A DNA stretch of 64,000 nt from Marinimicrococcus flavescens (GTDB lineage: Bacteria > Pseudomonadota > Alphaproteobacteria > Geminicoccales > Geminicoccaceae). Location of the stretch: assembly GCA_029211145.1 (NCBI GenBank), contig JARGEQ010000016.1, positions 62,001-126,000 of the forward strand. Direction: 5' to 3'. The notes under the pieces were generated by a model. It saw nothing but the letters and a program-made list of their open reading frames with translations, was not told the origin of the DNA and did not search any database. The translations under genes and the position numbers were made by a program. Shown piece by piece: positions 1-9,092 of this stretch; the stretch's first letter is position 1, and each line of letters begins with the position of its first letter.

Positions 1-1
1 C

Positions 2-1333
2 GTGCCGACCATGGTGATCCAGAAGAACCTGCCCAGCGCCTACAGGCTGCCGGTGATGGCGATGACGGTGCGCTGCGCGGTGACCAACACCGTCCCGACC
101 ACCGCCTATCGCGGCGCCGGCCGGCCCGAGGCGGTCTATCTGATGGAGCGGCTGGTCGAGACCGCCGCCCGCGAGACGGGGCGCGACCCGCTCGAGTTCC
201 GCCGCCGCAACCTCGTGCGTCCCGAGGAGATGCCCTACGCGGCGGCCTCCGGGCTCACCTATGACAGCGGCGATTTCCCCGAGGCCCTCGAGATGGGCCT
301 GGCGCGGGCCGGCTGGGGCGATATCGAGGCGCGCCGCCGCGAGGCCGCGGCCCGCGGCCGGCTGCTGGGCGCCGGCCTGTGCTGCTATGCCGAGGTGACC
401 GCCGGCCAGGGCAAGGAGATGGGCGGCATCCGCTTCGGCGCCGACGGCAAGGTGACGCTTATCACCGGCACGCTCGACTACGGCCAGGGCCACGCCTCGC
501 CCTTCGCCCAGGTGCTGGCCGACCGGCTCGGCATCCCCTTCGAGAGCATCGAGCTTCTCCAGGGCGACAGCGACCAGCTTCTCTTCGGTGGCGGCACCGG
601 CGGCTCGCGCTCGATCATGGCGAGCGGTGCGGCCATGCTGCGCGCCGCCGAGGAGGTGGTGGAAAACGGCCGCAAGCTCTCGGCGCATTTCCTCGAGGCG
701 GCCGAGACCGACATCCGCTTTGCCGGCGGCAGCTTCACCGTGGCCGGGACCGACCGCTCGATCGGCATCATGGAGCTGGCGCGCCGTACCGCCGCCATGG
801 AAGCCCCGCCCGAAGGCCTGCCCGGCAGCCTCGACGCCTCGCTGGTGGCCGACACGCCACCCTCGACCTTCCCCAATGGCTGCCACGTCGCCGAGGTCGA
901 GATCGATCCCGAGACCGGCGTGGTGGCCCTCACGCGCTATGTCGCGATCGACGATTTCGGCACGCTGGTGAACCCGATGCTGGTGGAAGGCCAGGTCCAT
1001 GGCGGCGTCGTCCAGGGCATCGGCCAGGCGCTCCTCGAGCACACCGTCTACGACGAGAGCGGCCAGCTTCTCTCCGGCAGCTTCATGGACTACGCCATGC
1101 CGCGCGCCGACGACCTGCCCGACCTCGAGCTCGACTTCCTGGTCAGGCCGGCGACCACCAACGAGCTGGGCGTCAAGGGCTGCGGCGAGGCCGGCATCAC
1201 CGCCGCCCCGCCGGCGGTGATGAACGCCGTGCTCGACGCGCTGGCGCCGCTCGGCATCCGCCATCTCGACATGCCGGCGACGCCGCTGCGGGTCTGGCAG
1301 GCGATCCGGGAGGCGCGCGCCACGGCGGCCTGA
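2..1333 (+). CDS. Molybdenum hydroxylase large subunit (xanthine dehydrogenase/CoxL family), C-terminal part
   Basis: The frame is open to the left edge, so the N-terminus lies outside the window. The visible 443 residues are the molybdopterin-binding portion of a protein usually near 770 aa. Seen: AYRGAGRPEA at 35-44, GTLDYGQGH at 156-164, a GTGGSRS stretch near 198, and GVKGCGEAG at 390-398 whose Glu is the base next to the molybdenum in this family. The AYRGAGR form replaces the AYRCSFR loop of true Cu-dependent CO dehydrogenase, so it is a form II or other aldehyde/heterocycle hydroxylase of unknown substrate. The partner FeS and FAD subunits are not visible; they may lie to the left. Confidence 0.9.
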   Translation: MPTMVIQKNLPSAYRLPVMAMTVRCAVTNTVPTTAYRGAGRPEAVYLMERLVETAARETGRDPLEFRRRNLVRPEEMPYAAASGLTYDSGDFPEALEMGLARAGWGDIEARRREAAARGRLLGAGLCCYAEVTAGQGKEMGGIRFGADGKVTLITGTLDYGQGHASPFAQVLADRLGIPFESIELLQGDSDQLLFGGGTGGSRSIMASGAAMLRAAEEVVENGRKLSAHFLEAAETDIRFAGGSFTVAGTDRSIGIMELARRTAAMEAPPEGLPGSLDASLVADTPPSTFPNGCHVAEVEIDPETGVVALTRYVAIDDFGTLVNPMLVEGQVHGGVVQGIGQALLEHTVYDESGQLLSGSFMDYAMPRADDLPDLELDFLVRPATTNELGVKGCGEAGITAAPPAVMNAVLDALAPLGIRHLDMPATPLRVWQAIREARATAA

Positions 1334-1394
1334 TGACGGGCAGCCCACCCTTCGGCCGATTGCTGCCGCGCGCAGGAATCGCTAGGAGGGGCCG

Positions 1395-2117
1395 ATGGCG
1401 AGGAGCAGGGACGTCAAGAGCAGATGGGTCTCCGCCGGCGAGGCGCGGCTGCGGCGCGCCCGCCGGTGGCTGGTGCGGCTGGCCGTCCTCGCCCTGATCG
1501 CGCCCTTCGTCCTGATCGCCCTTTTTTCCGTGGTGCCGGTGCCGATCACGCCGCTGATGGTGATCCGCATGGTCCAGGGCCACGGGCTGGACAAGCAGTG
1601 GGTGCCGCTCGAGGACATCGCGCCGGAGCTGCGCTTTGCCGTGATCGCCGCGGAGGACAATGTCTTTTGCGAGCATGGCGGCTTCGACTGGAAGGCCTTG
1701 CGCGGCCAGTTCGAGGTGGCGCTGGACGGCGGTCGCCCGCGTGGCGCCAGCACCATCACCATGCAGGCCGCCAAGAACCTCCTGCTCTGGCCCGGCCGCG
1801 ACCTCCTGCGCAAGGCAGCCGAGGCCTGGCTGACGCCGCAGCTCGAGCTGCTGTGGTCCAAGCGCCGGGTGATGGAGGTCTATCTCAACATCGTGGAGTT
1901 CGGCCCCGGCATTTACGGTGCCGAGTCCGCCGCCCGGCACTTCTTCAGGAAACCGGCGAGCGAGCTGGGCCGGCGCGAGGCGGCGGCACTGGCGGCCGTG
2001 CTGCCCAACCCGCTTCGCTGGTCGCCCCGCTCCGGCTCGGCCTTCGTCAAGAGCCGGACCGACACCATCGCCCGCCGCATCGACCAGCTGGGTCCGCTGC
2101 TCGACTGCGTGCGCTGA
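1395..2117 (+). CDS. mtgA: Monofunctional biosynthetic peptidoglycan transglycosylase
   Basis: A GT51 glycosyltransferase that polymerises lipid II into glycan strands at the inner membrane. One N-terminal membrane anchor is seen at about 26-48. The GT51 motif follows: EDNVFCEHGGFDW from 87, where Glu87 is the expected catalytic acid, then GASTITMQAAKNLLL from about 116 and KRRVMEVYLNIVEFG near 157. Its 240 aa length is normal for MtgA and there is no transpeptidase domain. The ATG at 1395 has an AGGAGG ribosome site at 1384-1389. It stands 61 bp after the Mo-hydroxylase and 137 bp before the ABC exporter; neither is an obvious functional partner. Confidence 0.95.
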   Translation: MARSRDVKSRWVSAGEARLRRARRWLVRLAVLALIAPFVLIALFSVVPVPITPLMVIRMVQGHGLDKQWVPLEDIAPELRFAVIAAEDNVFCEHGGFDWKALRGQFEVALDGGRPRGASTITMQAAKNLLLWPGRDLLRKAAEAWLTPQLELLWSKRRVMEVYLNIVEFGPGIYGAESAARHFFRKPASELGRREAAALAAVLPNPLRWSPRSGSAFVKSRTDTIARRIDQLGPLLDCVR

Positions 2118-2254
2118 GACGGCGCCCCCACCGCGCGGGAAGGTCGCGCGCCGCCGGGGCCTTGCGGAATTGCACGGGCCGAACTTCCATGTAGAACTTG
2201 CCGCGCCGCGGCCGGCACCTTTTTCTGCTTTCCTGGGAATCCGAGCGCCACCCG

Positions 2255-4006
2255 ATGCTCAAGCTCCTGCGCGTGTTCTTCGAGGCTCCCGGCACCCGTC
2301 CGTGGAGCGTGCTCGGGGCCCTGCTCCTGGCCGGCGTGGTGGAGGGCCTGGGCATCGCGAGCCTGCTGCCGGTCATCTCGATCGCCGTCGAGGACATGGA
2401 CGGCCCCCGCTCGCAGGTCGGGGAGATCATGGGCGACCTGCTCGGCAAACTGGGCCTGAGCATCGAGCTCGGCCCGCTGCTCCTGTTCCTCGTGGCGATG
2501 CTGATCCTCAAGTCGCTGGTGATGTTCCTGGCGATGCGCCATGTGGGCTATGCGGCCGCCAATGTCGCCACCGAGTTCCGCCTGCGCCTGATCCGGGCCC
2601 TCCTCGACGTGCGCTACCGCTACCTTTTGAGCATGCGCCAGGGCCAGATCGCCAACGGGATGGCCGGCCATGCCGGCAAGGCCGGCGAGACCTACGTATC
2701 GGTCGCGACCTTCATCGCGCTGGGCGTGCAGTCGCTCTTCTACGTGGCCATCGCCTTCGTCGTTAGCCCCGCCATGGCCGTGGCGGCCCTGGTGATGGGC
2801 GCCCTGATCGGCGGCCTCCTTCACCCGCTGGTGAAGCTCGCGCGGCGCTCGGGCCAGGCGATGCGGTTCCGCTCGAAGGAGCTCATGGTGTTTCTCAGCG
2901 ACACGCTGGGCAACATCAAGCCGATCAAGGCCATGGCCCGCCAGGCCCCCTATGGCGACCTGATCGAGCGCAAGGCCAAGGCGCTGCGCCGCGCCCTCAA
3001 GCGCCAGGCGACCTCCAAGGAGCTCCTGGTGAACGTGCAGGACGCCATCATGGCGGTGATCCTGTGCGGCGGCTTCTACGTCGTGTTCCGGGTGTTCGAG
3101 GTGCCGATCACCGAGATCATCGTCACCGGGCTGCTGCTGACGCGCACCGCCTCCATCGCCGGCAAGCTGCAGAAGGCCTATCAGCGCGCCGTGCTCGTCG
3201 AGAGCCACTATTTCGCACTCTCCGACATGATCGCCGAGGCCAAGTCCGACCCCGAGCCCAATCCCGGCCGCGAGACGCCGCGCTTCGAGCAGAAGATCCG
3301 CTTCGAGGATGTGAGCTTCTCGCACGACCGCGCCCCCGTGGTGCACGATCTCTCGCTCACCGTGCAGAGCGGCACGGTGACCGTGCTGCTCGGCCCCTCG
3401 GGGGCGGGCAAGACGACCATCGTCGATCTCCTGCTGGGCCTCCACCAGCCGGACGCCGGGCACATCCTCGTCGACGGCACGCCGCTGCGCGAGATCGACC
3501 TCGGCCGGTGGCGGCGCCTGATCGGCTACGTGCCCCAGGAGCCGACCCTGCTTCACTCGACCATTCGCGACAACATCACGCTCGGCGATACCGGGCTGAG
3601 CGACGCGGACATCATGGAGGCGCTGCGCACCGCCCACGCCTCGCACCTCATGGACGAGCTCGCCGACGGCCTCGACACCATCGTGGGCGAGCGCGGCGGC
3701 CGCCTCTCGGGCGGCCAGCGCCAGCGCATCGCGCTTGCCCGCGCCCTCGTCCACAGGCCGAAGCTGCTCATCCTCGACGAGGTCACGAGCGCGCTCGACC
3801 CGGCCTCGGAGCGCGAGGTGTGCGAGAACATCCGCCAGCTCGGCGGCCGGCTCACCGTGCTCGCCATCACCCATCGTCCCGCCTGGCTCGACGTCGCCGA
3901 CGAGGTGTTCGAGATCGCCGGCGGCAGGGCTACCAGACTGGAACGGCCGGAAGGCGCCGCGAGCATGGCCGGGGCGATCGGACAGCAGGCCGGGGAGATC
4001 GGTTGA
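2255..4006 (+). CDS. ABC exporter, fused permease/ATPase (MsbA-like)
   Basis: A half-transporter of 583 aa with the membrane domain first and the nucleotide-binding domain last. Several hydrophobic spans occupy roughly residues 15-280. The ATPase shows Walker A GPSGAGKTT, signature LSGGQRQRIALARAL, Walker B LLILDEVTSALD and a switch His in the following ITHRP. A homodimer in the inner membrane exporting a lipid-linked or glycan substrate is the family expectation; the substrate cannot be read from sequence. An upstream TTG at 2198 stays in frame, but the ATG at 2255 starts the usual short N-terminus. It overlaps the glycosyltransferase (stop TGA and next ATG share a base), so the two are probably co-translated and belong to one surface-glycan or glycolipid pathway. 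Confidence 0.9.
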   Translation: MLKLLRVFFEAPGTRPWSVLGALLLAGVVEGLGIASLLPVISIAVEDMDGPRSQVGEIMGDLLGKLGLSIELGPLLLFLVAMLILKSLVMFLAMRHVGYAAANVATEFRLRLIRALLDVRYRYLLSMRQGQIANGMAGHAGKAGETYVSVATFIALGVQSLFYVAIAFVVSPAMAVAALVMGALIGGLLHPLVKLARRSGQAMRFRSKELMVFLSDTLGNIKPIKAMARQAPYGDLIERKAKALRRALKRQATSKELLVNVQDAIMAVILCGGFYVVFRVFEVPITEIIVTGLLLTRTASIAGKLQKAYQRAVLVESHYFALSDMIAEAKSDPEPNPGRETPRFEQKIRFEDVSFSHDRAPVVHDLSLTVQSGTVTVLLGPSGAGKTTIVDLLLGLHQPDAGHILVDGTPLREIDLGRWRRLIGYVPQEPTLLHSTIRDNITLGDTGLSDADIMEALRTAHASHLMDELADGLDTIVGERGGRLSGGQRQRIALARALVHRPKLLILDEVTSALDPASEREVCENIRQLGGRLTVLAITHRPAWLDVADEVFEIAGGRATRLERPEGAASMAGAIGQQAGEIG

Positions 4007-5280
4007 TGGATGTGGCACAGGCCCCGGGCGGCACGGCGACGGAGGCGGTCGCCCCTCGCCGCGCCGGAGCCCCTGAAGGCCGTCTCGCCTTCCTCGTGGG
4101 CAATCTGCGCGGCGGCGGCGTGCAGCGGATCACCGTGATCCTCGCCAATGCCATGGCCGCGCGCGGCTACCGGGTGGATCTCGTCAGCGGCGAGGCCGAG
4201 GGCGAGCTGTGCGAGCAGGTGGACAGCCGGGTGCGGATCGTTCCCCTCGCCCGCTCCAGCTATTTCCCGGCCCGACTCGCAGCCCTGCGGGCCGACTGGG
4301 GCGGCGCCTTCCGCATGCTCCGGCCGCTCTTCTCCGGCCAGAACGATTCCACCACGATCCACTTCTTCCCCGCCCTCGCCGCCTATCTGCGCGAGGAGCG
4401 GCCGGCCAGCCTCTTTGCCGCCACCCCCTTCATGAACATCGAGGCGGTGCTGGCACGCAAGCTGGCCGGGGTGCCGACGCGGGTGGTGGTGAGCGAGCGC
4501 ACCCACTTCACCGCCAGCAAGTCGAAAAAGGCGCGGCGCAGCCAGGTGCTGGCCCCGGTGATGCGGCGCGCCTATCTCGCCGCCGATGCCATCACCGCCG
4601 TGTCGCACGGCGTGGCCGAGGATCTGGCCTCCTCGCTCGACATCCCGCGCGAGGCCGTCACCGTCCTCCACAACCCGACCCTCACACCCGATTTTCGCGA
4701 GCGTGTGGCCCAGCCGCTGGATCATCCCTGGTTCCGGCCCGGCGAGCCGCCGGTGCTGCTCGGCGTCGGCCGGGTGGCCTTCCAGAAGGACTTCCCGACC
4801 CTGGTGCGGGCCTTCGCGGCGGTGCGCAAGCGCGGCACGGCCTGCCGGCTGGTCATTGTCGGGCGCTACAAGAAGACCGACGGGATCATGAACCTGGCCG
4901 AGGAGCTGGGCGTCCGCGAGCATGTCGATCTCGTGGGCTTCCAGCCCAACCCGCTGCCGTGGATGCGCGAGGCGCGGCTCTTGGTGCTGTCCTCGCGCTT
5001 CGAGGGCTTTCCCAACGTGCTGCTCGAGGCCCTTGCCTGCGGCACGCCCATCGTCAGCACCGACTGCCCGAGCGGCCCGCGCGAGATCCTCGAGGAAGGA
5101 GAGTACGGCGCGCTGGTGCCGGTCGGCGACGATGCCGCCATGGCCGAGGCCATCGCCGCCGCGCTCGACCGGCCCCGCGACCCGGAGCGCCTGCGCGCGC
5201 ACGCCGCGAAGTTCGATCACCGCTCGGCCATCGACCGCTATCTCGAGGTGCTGCTCGGCACGACCGACATCCTTCGATGA
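4006..5280 (+). CDS. GT4-family glycosyltransferase
   Basis: A cytoplasmic GT-B glycosyltransferase of 424 aa. The acceptor-side N-domain begins with GNLRGGGVQRITVILANAM, the glycine-rich loop of GT4 enzymes. The nucleotide-sugar C-domain has GVGRVAFQKDFPTLVRAF, LVIVGRY and SSRFEGFPNVLLEALACG, the E-x7-E donor-binding motif. The open frame extends upstream inside the ABC gene, but homology begins only after the ATG at 4006, which overlaps the ABC stop. It is followed by an ATGA overlap with a sulfotransferase. The context (exporter, glycosyltransferase, sulfotransferase) suggests it builds a glycan that is then sulfated. Donor and acceptor are unknown. Confidence 0.9.
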   Translation: MDVAQAPGGTATEAVAPRRAGAPEGRLAFLVGNLRGGGVQRITVILANAMAARGYRVDLVSGEAEGELCEQVDSRVRIVPLARSSYFPARLAALRADWGGAFRMLRPLFSGQNDSTTIHFFPALAAYLREERPASLFAATPFMNIEAVLARKLAGVPTRVVVSERTHFTASKSKKARRSQVLAPVMRRAYLAADAITAVSHGVAEDLASSLDIPREAVTVLHNPTLTPDFRERVAQPLDHPWFRPGEPPVLLGVGRVAFQKDFPTLVRAFAAVRKRGTACRLVIVGRYKKTDGIMNLAEELGVREHVDLVGFQPNPLPWMREARLLVLSSRFEGFPNVLLEALACGTPIVSTDCPSGPREILEEGEYGALVPVGDDAAMAEAIAAALDRPRDPERLRAHAAKFDHRSAIDRYLEVLLGTTDILR

Positions 5281-6182
5281 CGTCCAGCCCCGCCCCGCCG
5301 CGCCTCGTCGTGATCCTCTCGACCGAGCGGTCGGGCTCGACGCTGCTGAGCATGATTCTGGGCGGCAGCCGGCGGGTGGTGGCCCCGCCGGAGCTGCACG
5401 GCTTCCGCTACGCCGATTTCGAGAGCTGGCGGCAGGGCTATCCCCAGTCGATGGCCAGCCTGTCCTGGCTGCTCGACCGGCTGGGCGAGGAGAGCGGGCC
5501 GGAGACGCTCGACCGGCGCTTTGCCGGCAAGCCCGTCGAGACGGTCTACGGCGAGCTGCTGGGCCTTGGCGGCCCGGGCAGGCTGCTGGTCGACAAGACC
5601 CCGGCCTACGCCCGCGATCCCTCCAGTCTCGCCCGCCTCGAGCGCTTCGAGCCGCTCTATCTGTGGCTGGTCCGCCACCCGCTGGGTGTGGCAGCCTCCA
5701 TGCACGAGCGGCGTGAGGCCCGCCAGCGGCCCGGCGGGCAGGATCTGCGCGCGTGGCCGACGCGGCTGTGGAAGCGCTGGAAACGCGCCCGACACGACGC
5801 CCGCGTCCTTGCCGAAGACCTTGCCTACTGGCGGCGCTGCAACGTGAACCTGCGGGACTTCCTCGCGACCGTGCCGGCGGAGCGCCAGCTCAAGCTGCTC
5901 TTCGAGGAGCTGGTGGAACATCCCGAGCCGGCGCTGGCCCGGCTCGCCCGCTTCCTCGGCATCGACGTCGAGCCGGCGATGCTCTCGCCGGGCAGCCGGC
6001 TGCCCGAGACGCTCGCGCAGGGCATCGGCGATGCCAAGATCCGCGGCACGGTCGGCATCTCCGCCGCCCCCGCGCGCCACTGGCGCAAGGTCTACCGGCC
6101 GTGGCGGATGGACCGGGAGACGGCGCGGCTCTACAGCGAGCTGCGCCGCGCTGGCGCGCCGGGGCGCGAGGACGGGATCTGA
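5277..6182 (+). CDS. Sulfotransferase family protein
   Basis: A PAPS-dependent sulfotransferase of 301 aa, expected to move sulfate to a hydroxyl on a carbohydrate or lipid. Near the N-terminus is the 5'-phosphosulfate loop LSTERSGSTLLSMIL, and further on the 3'-phosphate site LWLVRHPLGVAASM. It starts at an ATG overlapping the glycosyltransferase stop (ATGA). The open frame reaches back to 4209 but that part is a shadow. It is last in the ABC-GT4-sulfotransferase run and is followed by a hairpin at 6190-6207. It is only distantly like the three other sulfotransferases nearby, so it is not a recent copy of them. Confidence 0.88.
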   Translation: MTSSPAPPRLVVILSTERSGSTLLSMILGGSRRVVAPPELHGFRYADFESWRQGYPQSMASLSWLLDRLGEESGPETLDRRFAGKPVETVYGELLGLGGPGRLLVDKTPAYARDPSSLARLERFEPLYLWLVRHPLGVAASMHERREARQRPGGQDLRAWPTRLWKRWKRARHDARVLAEDLAYWRRCNVNLRDFLATVPAERQLKLLFEELVEHPEPALARLARFLGIDVEPAMLSPGSRLPETLAQGIGDAKIRGTVGISAAPARHWRKVYRPWRMDRETARLYSELRRAGAPGREDGI

Positions 6183-6189
6183 AGCGGCG

Positions 6190-6207
6190 GCCCCTTCAGG
6201 AAGGGGC
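6190..6207. terminator. Hairpin between convergent sulfotransferase genes
   Basis: Arms GCCCCTT (6190-6196) and AAGGGGC (6201-6207) pair perfectly around CAGG. It sits between two convergent genes and touches the stop of the minus-strand one. No clear T-run follows on either side, so it is only a likely bidirectional terminator. Confidence 0.5.
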
Positions 6208-7068
6208 AGGCCCGCTGGCGCCATAGCCGAATGCCGGATCGAGACGCTGCTCGACGATCAGATCGAGCCGGGCGCACTGGGCCTCGTCGAAATAGTCGCG
6301 CCAGCCGCCGATCTTGCCCTTGCGGACCTTGAACGTGTCGGGATTGCTGCTGTCGGCGGGCCGCAGGACGCCGCCCGAGAAGAAGCCCTGCCGCTCCTTC
6401 TCGCGCAAGGCCTCGAAGGAGGCGAACTCCACCGCGGCGGCGATCTGCCGATCGTCGAAGCGATGCCCGAGAAACCCGACCAGCCGCCGCAGCTCGGCTG
6501 CCGTGTCCGCCCTGATGTCCTCGTAGCGCAGCGTGATGGCCGTGGGCAGCTGGGCTATCCGCTCGGCCCAGCGGTTCACGATGGCGATCACCACCGGCAG
6601 GCCGAGCTTCTCGTCCGCGGCGAACTCGAACATCGAGAGCTCGTGCAGGTCCGCCGGCAGGCCCTTGCGCGCGCGCTGCTCGGCGGTGTTGCGGTGGATG
6701 AACTGGAAATACTGCGAGACCACCACGTCGCGCGGGTCGCGGACGAGGAAGATCACCTTCTTCCCGCGCAGCCCGTCGACGCCCAGCAGCTCCTTGACCT
6801 CCGGTACCTCGGTGCGGTCGTGGGTGAAGAAGATGCGCGGGATCGCCGGGTCGAGGCGATGGAAGTTGCCGCCCTCGATGATCTGGTCGGCCGGCACGCC
6901 GTATTCCAGGTGATAGAGATGCGAGAGCATGGCGCGGATCCAGGTCCGGCCGCTCTTGGCATGCGACACGAAGACGACGTCGGCACTCTCGAACTGCTCG
7001 ATGCGCCGGCTCACCCTGCGCCGCTGGTCACGCCGCTCACTCATCGACCGGAACCACTGCCCGAGCAT
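6196..7068 (-). CDS. Sulfotransferase, tandem paralogue A
   Basis: A 290 aa Sulfotransfer_1-type enzyme. The PAPS 5'-phosphosulfate loop is SHAKSGRTWIRAML and the 3'-phosphate site is FLVRDPRDVVVSQYF. It is clearly paralogous to the next minus-strand gene along its whole length (shared MLSH-YHL-YGVPADQ, FFTHD, VLRPAD and LDPAFGY blocks), so the pair is a tandem duplication. Two ATGs lie together at 7071 and 7068; the second is chosen because it aligns with the paralogue's MLG start and is better spaced from the GGGAG upstream. It probably sulfates a lipid or glycan; the acceptor is unknown. It converges with the sulfotransferase that ends at 6182. Confidence 0.88.
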   Translation of the reverse strand: MLGQWFRSMSERRDQRRRVSRRIEQFESADVVFVSHAKSGRTWIRAMLSHLYHLEYGVPADQIIEGGNFHRLDPAIPRIFFTHDRTEVPEVKELLGVDGLRGKKVIFLVRDPRDVVVSQYFQFIHRNTAEQRARKGLPADLHELSMFEFAADEKLGLPVVIAIVNRWAERIAQLPTAITLRYEDIRADTAAELRRLVGFLGHRFDDRQIAAAVEFASFEALREKERQGFFSGGVLRPADSSNPDTFKVRKGKIGGWRDYFDEAQCARLDLIVEQRLDPAFGYGASGPAPS

Positions 7069-7147
7069 CATCCGCTCCCAGAAACACGGCCGCGCGACGG
7101 GCGGCTTTCCTCGATTGTCCGCAGGAGGCGCCGGGCGCTCCTGCGCG

Positions 7148-7999
7148 TCATGCGTAGCCGAAGGCCGGGTCGAGTCGGGAGCGGACGATCCGCTCGAGCT
7201 CCTCTTGCTCCCCGGCCGTGAAATAGTCGCGATAGCCCCCCGCCACGCCGCGGCGGACCTTGAAGGACTCCGGGTTCCCGGGGTCGGCGGGGCGCAGCAC
7301 GTCGGTCTGGAAGAAGCCCTCGCGCTCCTTGCTCTGCATCGACTGGAACGAGGCGAACGAGGTCGCGGCGGCGATTTCCTCGCTGCTGCAGCGCTCGCCC
7401 AGGAATGCCGTCAGGCGGCCGAGCTGGCCCTCGGTGTCGGCCAGCAGATCCTCGTAGCGCAGGCGCAGGGCCTGGGGCAGGCCGGCCGTCTCGGCATGCC
7501 ACTTGTTCATGATGTCGATGACCGCGGGCAGGCCCAGCCGCGGATGGCGGGCGAAGTCGATCACCGGCATCTCCGCCATGTCACGCGGCAGACCGGCCCT
7601 CTCGCGCTTCTCGGTGGAGTGACGGAAGGCGCGGTGGTGGTAGCGGGAGACCAGCACGTCCCGCGGGTCGCGGACCAGGAACACCACCTTCTTGGCGGCC
7701 AGCCTGTCGCGCACCAGCTCCATGCGGACCGGCGCGTCCTCGTTCTGGTCGTGGGTGAAGAAGCAGATCGGGATGCGGCCGTCGTGGCGATGGAAATTGT
7801 CGCCCTCGACCAGCTGGTCGGCGGGAACGCCGTAGCGCAGGTGGTAGATGTGCGAGAGCATCACCCGCACCCATGTGCGGCCGCTCTTGCCATGCGAGAT
7901 GAATACCAGCCCGGCGTCGCGCAGCTCTTCCAGACGCCGGGACACGCGGCGCCTTTCCTTCCGTCCGTCGCGAATGGACCGCAGCAATCCCCCCAGCAT
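7148..7999 (-). CDS. Sulfotransferase, tandem paralogue B
   Basis: A 283 aa Sulfotransfer_1-type enzyme transcribed toward its paralogue across a 79 bp gap, so the two may form a small operon. Seen: SHGKSGRTWVRVML (PAPS loop), FLVRDPRDVLVSRYH (3'-phosphate site) and the shared C-terminal LDPAFGY. The ATG at 7999 has GGAG about 10 nt upstream. Divergence from copy A is spread over the acceptor side (around residues 100-180), which fits different acceptors, though this is inference. The 252 bp to the divergent gene at 8252 must hold promoters for both directions. Confidence 0.88.
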   Translation of the reverse strand: MLGGLLRSIRDGRKERRRVSRRLEELRDAGLVFISHGKSGRTWVRVMLSHIYHLRYGVPADQLVEGDNFHRHDGRIPICFFTHDQNEDAPVRMELVRDRLAAKKVVFLVRDPRDVLVSRYHHRAFRHSTEKRERAGLPRDMAEMPVIDFARHPRLGLPAVIDIMNKWHAETAGLPQALRLRYEDLLADTEGQLGRLTAFLGERCSSEEIAAATSFASFQSMQSKEREGFFQTDVLRPADPGNPESFKVRRGVAGGYRDYFTAGEQEELERIVRSRLDPAFGYA

Positions 8000-8251
8000 C
8001 CTTTTCTCCAGCTTGCCCCGCTCAGCAATGCTGCTTTTGAGGACGGCCCCGCAGCCGCGTGTTCATAGCGGCTCGCAAGTCTCGTGCCCACGGCATATCT
8101 GCCGTTGCGGCGGATTTGCATCACGGGGGTAACGAAGGTGCAACGGCGCGGGTCGCGCCCGCTGCCGGGCCCGCTCTTGACTCCGCGAGGCATGATTCGG
8201 CAGGTGTCACCGCCAGCCGGGCCGTCATGCCGGGGAGCAACGGGTAGAGGG

Positions 8252-9085
8252 ATGCGGAGCGACAAACTCGCCAAGCTGGCGCGCCGGCACGCCGTGCTCG
8301 CGTCGACCTATCTGCGGCTGCGCCGGCTGGCCGGCCGGGGCGGCCTCCCGCATTTCCTCGTGCTGGGCGCACAGAAGGCGGGAACAACCTCTCTGTTCAA
8401 GTATCTGAGCCGCCATCCTGGCCTGGCACGGCCGTTCCGCAAGGAAGTCCATTTCTTCGACCAGGCCTATGAAAGGGGGCTCGGCTGGTATCGCGCCCAC
8501 TTCCCGGGGGAAGGCGACCCGCGGCTGCGCTATGAGGCCACGCCCTATTATCTCTACCATCCGCTGGTGCCGCGCCGCGCCCACGAGCATCTGCCGGATG
8601 CACGGCTGATCGTGCTGCTGCGGGATCCCGTCGCCCGCGCCTACTCGCACTACTGGCACGAGGTCGAGAACGGCCGCGAGGAACGGCCCTTCGCCGTGGC
8701 GATCGAGGGCGAGCTGGAGCGGATGGCGGCGGACGAGGAGGCGCTGATACAAGGGACGCTCGAGCACAGCGAGGGGCACCAGCGCCACTCCTATCTCAGC
8801 CGCGGCTTCTACATGCCCCAGATCGAGCGCTGGCTCGCCTGCTACCCGCGCGAGCAGTTCCTGTTCGTGGCCAGCCGCGAGCTCTTCGGCGATCCGGACG
8901 CCGCTCTCGGGCGTATCCTCTCCTTCGTCGGCGCCGATCCGTCCTTCTCCTTGCGCGAGAAGGACAACCGCGCCCACAACAGCCGCTCCTATCCCGGGCT
9001 CGAGCCGGCCCTGCGCGAACGGCTGGAAGCCCTCTTCGAGGACGACAGGGCGGCTGTCGGACGGCTGACCGGCATCCAGCTATAA
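8252..9085 (+). CDS. Sulfotransferase, heparan-sulfotransferase-like
   Basis: A 277 aa PAPS-dependent enzyme of a different branch from its neighbours. The PAPS loop FLVLGAQKAGTTSLFKYL and the following EVHFFD are typical of the NDST/carbohydrate sulfotransferase-like group, and VLLRDPVARAYSHYWHEV is the 3'-phosphate site. The frame opens at 8084, but conserved sequence starts near the ATG at 8252, which is preceded by GGGGAG and AGAGG. It is the fourth sulfotransferase within 4 kb. Carbohydrate is the likeliest acceptor given the linked glycosyltransferase and exporter. Confidence 0.88.
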   Translation: MRSDKLAKLARRHAVLASTYLRLRRLAGRGGLPHFLVLGAQKAGTTSLFKYLSRHPGLARPFRKEVHFFDQAYERGLGWYRAHFPGEGDPRLRYEATPYYLYHPLVPRRAHEHLPDARLIVLLRDPVARAYSHYWHEVENGREERPFAVAIEGELERMAADEEALIQGTLEHSEGHQRHSYLSRGFYMPQIERWLACYPREQFLFVASRELFGDPDAALGRILSFVGADPSFSLREKDNRAHNSRSYPGLEPALRERLEALFEDDRAAVGRLTGIQL

Positions 9086-9092
9086 GCCGCCC

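Noticed and set aside
2..1333. Carbon monoxide dehydrogenase large subunit (coxL)
   Set aside because: The AYRCSFR active-site loop of form I CODH is replaced by AYRGAGR, so CO oxidation cannot be claimed.
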